The notes below the pieces were generated by a model. It did no database searches. It saw only the letters and a list, made by a program, of their open reading frames with translations, and had not been told where the DNA came from. From Clostridia bacterium (GTDB taxonomy: Bacteria > Bacillota > Clostridia > Christensenellales > SZUA-584), in the NCBI GenBank assembly GCA_018648645.1, contig JABGQS010000002.1:1-64000 (forward strand): a stretch of 64,000 nucleotides of DNA, given 5' to 3'. Shown here in pieces: positions 58,994 through 64,000 of the stretch. The translations under genes and the position numbers were made by a program. Numbering within the stretch: position 1 is the first letter of the stretch; every line of letters begins with the position of its first letter.

Positions 58994-60397
58994 TTACGAT
59001 AATCTTTTGTATATGTCAGCGAAGTAGCGTTTGATGCTCTCTTGCGTGTTGCCCGGAACCGGCGAGACGAAGTCACTCGTCAGCGCTTGCACGCGCGCGT
59101 GCGCTTTTTCCAGTATCGATTGGCTGACCTCGTAACCGCCCGTTACGTCCATCAGCTCGCTTTGGTAGAAACCGTCGCTGCGCAGCATCTCGATTGTCAG
59201 GTCGTCCATCAGATAGTTGCCGCCCGCGCCGGTGTCTGCGATGCTTTGGTAACCGCGCTCTATGCGCTCCATGCTGACGCCCTTGCTGAGAAACTCGGAT
59301 ATGCGCTGCCATTCTTGCTGGATTATCATCATTTCGCTGGACAGCCCGTTTGCGTTGTAGCAGCTGCCTAGACCCGCAAGGATGTCTGCACCGGACGTCA
59401 CTGCGCCCAGCATGAACAGCATGGTTTCTGCGCCGCTCTGCATGTCATAGCGATGTCCGAGTGTGCCGCCCATCTCTGCGCTGCAAGGCATGTTATAGCT
59501 ATCGGCGAGCTCGACCAACGCCGTTTTCCACAACGCTTTGTCTACTGTATAGTACATATCGTGCGCGGTTCGCATGTCGCTGACCGACGGACCGCCCGCG
59601 TACAGAAACTTGTTGCCGGGATTCAAAATCTGGCTCATTGCGCCGATGAAGATAATCTCTGCATTGCTTTGCAGGAGCGAGCCTTCTACGCTGTATGGCG
59701 ATGTTGTGCCCGCCATCGGACAGACCGTGGGGATTACCGCTATGTTGCGCTTTGTGCATTCCTTTAATATGTTGCAGTTGATGTCGACGAGTGCCAATGG
59801 CGAGAGTGACGGAACCGCCGCGCTTATCAGCTCGCCCACAGCCACGCCGTGCTGCTTGCCCAGCATTTGCGCCATATCCACCCACGCGAAAAAGTCGCGG
59901 TCGCTTGTCGGGTATACGGCGTAGTGCTTTGTGTGATGGAGCAAGTGCGTCTCTAGCGAGCGCCATGTGGACGTTGCGTCGGCGAACTCTACCACAGGAA
60001 AATCCATGCGGCTCATGCCGTATACGTCGTCGTTAAGCTGGTTTAGTATGGTGTTAACTCGCACGTCTTCCATGCCCGGCATGCGCGGCTGCTGCGTCTC
60101 GTAGTCTATGATGAATGGGTCGATGACGATGCCGATGATGTGCTGTTTGCCGCCGCCAATTGTGTACTCATTGCCCGTCATTCCTTTGACAGTGTAGCTA
60201 GAAGGCACGGTGCTCAGAAGCTCAGCAAGAAGCGCGCGCGGAATTCTGACGTTGTCGCGCTCAATCACTGCGCCCGCCTTTGCTGCAGCGCTTATAATCT
60301 CTTCGTCGTCAACGGTAAAACCTATGTTTTCGATTATGTCTTCGGTCAGCGTTTTAATGCGCTCGATTTTAGCTTCGTCCAATACTTGTATTTTCAT
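58994..60397 (-). CDS. MttB-family (trimethylamine methyltransferase-like) protein without pyrrolysine
   Basis: 467 residues. The TIM-barrel of MttB-like methyltransferases: SRMDFPVVEFADATSTWRSL, VCPMAGTTSPYSVEGSLLQS, AGGPSVSDMRTAHDMYYT and GSCYNANGLSSEMMIIQQEW. There is no in-frame UAG, so it is one of the non-Pyl group that demethylates glycine betaine, proline betaine, carnitine or other quaternary amines. No corrinoid protein, MtgA-like or activator gene lies nearby. Start 60397 has AAAGGTGACT. Residue 300-330 include the catalytic His region. Confidence 0.82.
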   Translation of the reverse strand: MKIQVLDEAKIERIKTLTEDIIENIGFTVDDEEIISAAAKAGAVIERDNVRIPRALLAELLSTVPSSYTVKGMTGNEYTIGGGKQHIIGIVIDPFIIDYETQQPRMPGMEDVRVNTILNQLNDDVYGMSRMDFPVVEFADATSTWRSLETHLLHHTKHYAVYPTSDRDFFAWVDMAQMLGKQHGVAVGELISAAVPSLSPLALVDINCNILKECTKRNIAVIPTVCPMAGTTSPYSVEGSLLQSNAEIIFIGAMSQILNPGNKFLYAGGPSVSDMRTAHDMYYTVDKALWKTALVELADSYNMPCSAEMGGTLGHRYDMQSGAETMLFMLGAVTSGADILAGLGSCYNANGLSSEMMIIQQEWQRISEFLSKGVSMERIERGYQSIADTGAGGNYLMDDLTIEMLRSDGFYQSELMDVTGGYEVSQSILEKAHARVQALTSDFVSPVPGNTQESIKRYFADIYKRLS

Positions 60398-60472
60398 AGC
60401 AGTCACCTTTCAACGTGCGTTTTGTCGTTTGATACGCTCATTATAGTTGCGAGGGGCGTAATAGTAAATATG

Positions 60473-60510
60473 AAAACTCGCCATCTTGGTTGCCAAATAT
60501 GACGAGTTTT
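60473..60510 (-). terminator. Terminator for the flavodiiron gene
   Basis: Arms AAAACTCG and CGAGTTTT with an inner CAT/ATG pair, loop of about 15 bases, then TTTTCAT on the minus strand. Confidence 0.55.
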
Positions 60511-60553
60511 ATAAGTTGTGTTGGTATGGGTTTGCCGTGAGCGGCAAGGGCTT

Positions 60554-61741
60554 TTACATTTTTGCGATTTTTACGCCGTATTCGATTGCGTCGCTCTGTT
60601 GAGCCTCGTCCGGTTTCCACTGGTTTCGCAAACTCTCTTCCATCGTCTCAAAGCCGGCGCTTTGCAGTATCTCCCTTAGAATCTTTGTGGATTCGCCGCT
60701 CCAGCCGTAGCAGCCAAAGGAAGCGGCCTTTTTGTTTTTGAACTTCATTTGCTTCATCAAGTGAACAAAGCCTGCGATAGAGTGCAGGGTCGTGTTGTTG
60801 ACTGTGGGCGATCCGATAACAACTGTTTTTGATTTGAACACTTCGGTAATGACGTCGTTACGGTCGGTTTTTGCCAAGTTGTACACCTTTACTACAACTG
60901 TCGGGTCTTGCTGCTCTATACCCTCAGTGATTCTTTCGGCAAGCTTTTTTGTGCCTCCCCACATGGTGTCATAGATAATCGTGATTTGGTTTTCTTGGTA
61001 GTCTTTTGACCAATCGAGATACTTGCTCACAATTTGCATTGGGTTGTCTCTCCAAATGACACCGTGGCTTGTTGCGATGATGTCGATTGTGAGCCCTAAT
61101 CCAATAACCTCGTCCAGCTTTTTACGCAAAACCGGATTGAATGGCGTGAGGATGTTGGCGAAGTATTTTATCGCTTCGCTCATCAACTCGCACTGGTCAA
61201 CCAAATCGTTGAACAATTTCTCGCTTGCGTAGTGCTGTCCAAAGGCGTCGTTGCTAAATAGTATGTTGTCGCCGGTTAGGTACGTCGCCATGCTGTCCGG
61301 CCAGTGAAGCATCGTCATCTCTACAAAAACGAGCGATTTGCCGTTGCCGATATCCAGCGTGTCTCCTGTTTTTACAACGTGAAAATCCCAATCGCAATGG
61401 TACTGCCCTTTTAGCGATTTGACAGCGTTTGCTGTGCAGTATATCGGGGTGTTTGGGATTTTTTCCATCAGCTCGGGCAGGCCGCCGCTGTGGTCTTCCT
61501 CGCCGTGGTTCGCAATGATATAGTCAATGGTGTTTAGGTCAATCTCTGATGCGAGGTTCTCTACGAACTCTGCAGAGAAAGGACGCCACACCGTATCGAT
61601 GAGCACGGTTTTCTCTTCTTCTACCAAATAAGAATTGTATGAGGAACCGTTGTCCGTAGAATACTCTTCTCCATGAAATCGTCGCAGTTCCCAATCAACT
61701 TTTCCTACCCAGCTAACGTTGTTCTTAATCTTCTTTCTCAT
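60554..61741 (-). CDS. Flavodiiron protein (FprA-type A flavoprotein)
   Basis: 395 residues. Diiron metallo-beta-lactamase-like domain with NHGEEDHSGGLPE (HxExDH), LHWPDSMATYLTGDNILFSND and ATSHGVIWRDNP; C-terminal flavodoxin domain with IIYDTMWGGTKKLAERITEG and SPTVNNTTLHSIAGFV. Reduces O2 to water or NO in anaerobes, with electrons from rubredoxin or a flavin partner not found here. AAAGGAGATAGAATT site. A single gene in its own unit. Confidence 0.95.
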   Translation of the reverse strand: MRKKIKNNVSWVGKVDWELRRFHGEEYSTDNGSSYNSYLVEEEKTVLIDTVWRPFSAEFVENLASEIDLNTIDYIIANHGEEDHSGGLPELMEKIPNTPIYCTANAVKSLKGQYHCDWDFHVVKTGDTLDIGNGKSLVFVEMTMLHWPDSMATYLTGDNILFSNDAFGQHYASEKLFNDLVDQCELMSEAIKYFANILTPFNPVLRKKLDEVIGLGLTIDIIATSHGVIWRDNPMQIVSKYLDWSKDYQENQITIIYDTMWGGTKKLAERITEGIEQQDPTVVVKVYNLAKTDRNDVITEVFKSKTVVIGSPTVNNTTLHSIAGFVHLMKQMKFKNKKAASFGCYGWSGESTKILREILQSAGFETMEESLRNQWKPDEAQQSDAIEYGVKIAKM

Positions 61742-61816
61742 AATTCTATCTCCTTTGTATGTATGCTATATTATATTTCAAACTAAACTAGTCTGACTAT
61801 TGCCTAATGTAAATTG

Positions 61817-61876
61817 TTATCGCAAGTTCTCTTCGACCACCTTTTGCAATATGTCCATGCCTTTGGCAATCCGGCG
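61817..61876 (-). pseudogene. Remnant of an aminotransferase C-terminus
   Basis: Reading the minus strand just after the lipoprotein stop gives RRIAKGMDILQKVVEENLR and then a stop. The intact aminotransferase at 63466 ends GMDILKAVVQENM. The two DNA stretches (61826-61866 and 63475-63517) share the run CAATATGTCCATGCCTT and neighbouring bases. Only about 20 codons remain, so it is a fossil or a partial duplication, not a gene. Confidence 0.6.
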
Positions 61877-61877
61877 G

Positions 61878-62777
61878 TTACTCGCCGAGCTTTACTTCAA
61901 TTTCCAACGGTTCGTAGATCAGCTCTCCCGATTCGGTGTATGGCACTAACTCTATTGTCATGTCCTTTGTGCTGTCGAGCGCAGGAAACGGTACGTTGTC
62001 ATATCCCGTGATGTCCGGGTATATCCAAAAGTTGCAGTCATGATACCATGCAAAATAGCCGTCCTGGTGGATAATGATGTCGAAGTAGTAAGTCGTGAAC
62101 GCTTTGACTGAAGTATCAGTCGTCTTTGTGTTAAGCATCAAAGTGTCTTGCGAGAAATCCAATGAAAAAATCTCGATAGACAGCGTATCGTTTGCCGCGC
62201 CCAGAGCGCCTTCGTCAAAGGATATGATATTGTCTTGCGTTGGTATCTGTGTCTCCGCCGCGTCCCGCTCTAGCTGCGTGACTGTCAACCAAAGCAATTC
62301 TACCGTATTTCCGGCATCATCGTACAAGCTGCCAGCGCCGCCGATAGTACCGCGCACGTATACCAGCTCGCGGTTCGCAAGCACCGGGACTTCGCCGGGA
62401 AACTCGAGTACTGTGTACGATTCGAATTGACCTCCGTTTGTGTATGCTTCTGCGTAGTACACAGAGATTCCGTCAAGCTGCTGCAGTTCGCTGACGATCA
62501 TGAATGGACTGCCGTATTCGCTTCCTGCAAACGCGTCCGGGTCGGCAAAAACAGCGGGCGCGTGCGCAAAGCTGTATGCTCCCATCTCTGTATTTGCGGT
62601 CGGCTGCTCGGTTGGCTGCTCCGTCGGCTGCTCGGTCGGCTGCTCGGTCGGCTGCTCAGTCGGCTGCTCGGTCGGGGTGTTGTCAGGTGGCTCGCCCAAA
62701 GTCGTGTCGCTTATTCCGCATGCTGCCAGCGAAAAACAAATAACCAGAATGATGATAATCAGTAAAGTTCTTTTCAT
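61878..62777 (-). CDS. Lipoprotein with (TEQP)n repeat linker, unknown function
   Basis: 299 residues. Signal peptide and lipobox SLAAC (Cys20), a linker with six TEQP units at residues 35-58, and a beta-rich C-terminal domain with several Tyr and Trp (ISVYYAEAYTNGGQFESYTV; YFAWYHDCNFWIYPDITGY). The linker likely spans the cell wall. Strong AAGGAGGGC site. Domain not recognised. Confidence 0.75.
   Translation of the reverse strand: MKRTLLIIIILVICFSLAACGISDTTLGEPPDNTPTEQPTEQPTEQPTEQPTEQPTEQPTANTEMGAYSFAHAPAVFADPDAFAGSEYGSPFMIVSELQQLDGISVYYAEAYTNGGQFESYTVLEFPGEVPVLANRELVYVRGTIGGAGSLYDDAGNTVELLWLTVTQLERDAAETQIPTQDNIISFDEGALGAANDTLSIEIFSLDFSQDTLMLNTKTTDTSVKAFTTYYFDIIIHQDGYFAWYHDCNFWIYPDITGYDNVPFPALDSTKDMTIELVPYTESGELIYEPLEIEVKLGE
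62599..62674 (-). repeat. 12-base tandem repeat encoding TEQP
   Basis: Six near-identical 12-base units (GTCGGCTGCTCG on the plus strand), in frame, each encoding Thr-Glu-Gln-Pro. Unit number may vary between strains by slippage. Confidence 0.9.
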
Positions 62778-62809
62778 GTTAAAGCCCTCCTTTTTGGTTA
62801 AACTTTTAA

Positions 62810-63439
62810 TTACGGTGTTATACTCTTTTCGGCAAACCCTAGCCTCAATTTTTTACTCGTGTAGATGATTGTAGTCACACTAACTGCAATCATTGCGGCT
62901 TCAACGATAAAACCAGATATAATCGGTGTTAAGGAGTTCAAATCAACGTAGTTAAGAAGCAAATCAATTATGATTGGTGAAAATAAAAACATATATGGTA
63001 TTAGTATCTGCTCCTGGCTTTTCTTGCTTCTTCGATTAAGCAGAAAAAGTGCTGACCATACAACCAGTATTGATAAATATAATATGATTTCGACTATGAC
63101 GATGAAAATAGTCGCAATAGACGAACTTTCATAAATCACGTTCAGTATTGCACTTTGTGTCATTAATAGTGGCAGCGATAGCGCCAGTATTAAAAAAACG
63201 ACCTTTGGCTTGGGCTTTTCCCAAAAAAGAAATAAAGCAGCTGCTCCGGAATAAAGAAAAATTATTGAAAGCGTGCCTAAAAAACTACTCGCAAATACCT
63301 TGCTCCATATCGTTTCATAATTTCTAGACATAAAATTCCAATAAATAGATTGATATAATCTAAAAAGTATTACGTAAGCACAAGCTGCAATGAGAAACCA
63401 GCAAAGTATTTTTTTAGCTGTTATAATTCTATTGGACAT
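62810..63439 (-). CDS. Unknown membrane protein with about six helices
   Basis: 209 residues with hydrophobic segments throughout (ILCWFLIAACAYVILFRLY; FLGTLSIIFLYSGAAALFLF; VVFLILALSLPLL; IFIVIVEIILYLSILVVWSA; ILIPYMFLFSPIIIDLLL). No family recognised. Start 63439 has TAGGAGAAAAC; an open reading upstream to 63670 runs over the aminotransferase gene and is not real. It is AT-rich and lies between two copies of an aminotransferase end. Confidence 0.65.
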   Translation of the reverse strand: MSNRIITAKKILCWFLIAACAYVILFRLYQSIYWNFMSRNYETIWSKVFASSFLGTLSIIFLYSGAAALFLFWEKPKPKVVFLILALSLPLLMTQSAILNVIYESSSIATIFIVIVEIILYLSILVVWSALFLLNRRSKKSQEQILIPYMFLFSPIIIDLLLNYVDLNSLTPIISGFIVEAAMIAVSVTTIIYTSKKLRLGFAEKSITP

Positions 63440-63465
63440 GTTTTCTCCTACCGAACTTCGGGAAG

Positions 63466-64000
63466 CTACATATTCTCCTGCACAACCGCTTTCAATATGT
63501 CCATGCCTTCGTCTATTTGCGACAGCGATGCCATAGAGAAGTTTAGGCGCATTGTGCTTTTGCCGCTGCCATCGGGATAAAAGTGGGTGCCCGGCACGAA
63601 TGCTACGCCGCGCTCTACCGCGTTTTCGAAAATTGGCATGGCGTCGGCGCCGTTTGGCAGGTCTAGCCATATGAAGAGTCCGCCGTCGGGGACGGTGTAT
63701 TTAATGCTGTCCGGGAAGCTCTTAAGCTTGGCCAGCATGGCATCGCGCTTGGCTTTGTAGACAGCGTTGATTTTGGCGATGTGTTTGTGGAGCTTTCCTG
63801 AGTTTACATAAGCCGTCACGATTTCTTGCGATAGGTTGCTGGTGTGCAGGTCTTCGCCCTGTTTGCAGACGTTGTATTTGGCAATTACGCGCGGGTCGGC
63901 AATTGCTGCGCCGACGCGAAGGCCGGGCGATATAATCTTCGAGAAGCTCATGAGGTAGATTACGTTGTCGGTTTTGTCAAAGCTTTTGATGGGCGGCACA
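63466..64000 (-). CDS. Aminotransferase class I/II (PLP-dependent), C-terminal part
   Basis: The frame is open to the window edge, so only the last 178 residues are visible. PLP-binding Lys in LMSFSKIISPGLRVGA, then the Arg-bearing end STMRLNFSMASLSQIDEGMD. This pattern fits AraT/2-aminoadipate (LysN-like) transaminases or the aminotransferase domain of MocR regulators; the N-terminus outside would decide. GTHFYPDGSGKST is typical of this group. Cytoplasmic; substrate not readable. Confidence 0.85.
   Translation of the reverse strand, partial: VPPIKSFDKTDNVIYLMSFSKIISPGLRVGAAIADPRVIAKYNVCKQGEDLHTSNLSQEIVTAYVNSGKLHKHIAKINAVYKAKRDAMLAKLKSFPDSIKYTVPDGGLFIWLDLPNGADAMPIFENAVERGVAFVPGTHFYPDGSGKSTMRLNFSMASLSQIDEGMDILKAVVQENM

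Noticed and set aside
62599-62674. CRISPR-like array
   Set aside because: Units are only 12 bases, directly adjacent without spacers, and in frame in a coding region.
63440-63670. Extension of the 62810-63439 membrane protein upstream
   Set aside because: It lies in the aminotransferase coding region and gives Arg-rich sequence. The start at 63439 has AGGAG.

Overview
The window looks like chromosome from a strictly anaerobic Gram-positive bacterium of the Clostridia (Bacillota). Almost every real gene has a GGAGG-type ribosome site, sigma-A-like promoters (TTGACA, 17 bp, TATAAT) are frequent, and U-tailed hairpin terminators are common. Anaerobic marker genes include a flavodiiron protein, an MttB-family methyltransferase, a ferredoxin-fused EtfA and a homocysteine-synthesis triad otherwise typical of anaerobes. 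The genus cannot be fixed from sequence alone. No rRNA, tRNA or CRISPR array was seen. No gene-free stretch exceeds about 300 bases; the longest gaps (42601-42891, 54631-54903, 17938-18192) hold promoters, hairpins or repeats and are described.

Layout. 1-0.5 kb: the 3' end of an IS256-family element, whose terminus appears to supply a -35 box to a secreted lipoprotein acetolactate decarboxylase (budA). 1.5-5.7 kb: a TetR regulator with a palindromic operator, a fucose/arabinose isomerase-like protein, a cyclase-family hydrolase and a VWA lipoprotein. 5.8-10.3 kb: an amino-sugar operon (nucleotidyltransferase, NahK-like kinase, ROK kinase with an N-terminal extension, NagA). 10.5-16 kb, minus strand: larA-etfB-etfA-glcD/lctD-SDR, a lactate (or related 2-hydroxyacid) racemisation and electron-confurcating oxidation operon. 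16-21 kb: DUF3267 membrane protein, Gfo/Idh/MocA oxidoreductase, TrpB2, and two tandem paralogous two-helix membrane proteins of unknown family. 21-32 kb, minus strand: a gluzincin lipoprotein, then an unusual catabolic cluster (DUF3604, ceramidase-fold hydrolase, NagA-like amidohydrolase, PIG-L-like protein, FGGY kinase), GNAT, RNA methyltransferase and an HpcH/HpaI aldolase. 32-36.6 kb: heterodimeric ABC exporter with a TetR repressor and operator. 36.7-44 kb: housekeeping genes (transketolase, YlmH-like, 4-OT, patatin, ACT, ANTAR regulator, PRPP synthetase). 44-51 kb, minus strand: a possible seven-gene unit headed by a PBP2a-like lipoprotein, then YwlE-like phosphatase and TsaC/Sua5. 51-53.3 kb: the COG1900/NIL-ferredoxin/COG2122 homocysteine operon. 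53.5-64 kb: YchF, epimerase, a small gene flanked by duplicated terminators, an aldolase, an orphan permease-like protein, MttB, flavodiiron protein, a repeat-bearing lipoprotein, a membrane protein and a truncated aminotransferase.

The most striking non-coding signal is a three-copy element of about 140-170 bp (10365, 54644, 58849) made of consecutive hairpins whose arms differ between copies but stay complementary. Each copy sits just after the stop codon of a plus-strand gene. The most unusual gene group is the 22.4-29.5 kb cluster, which I cannot assign to a known pathway.
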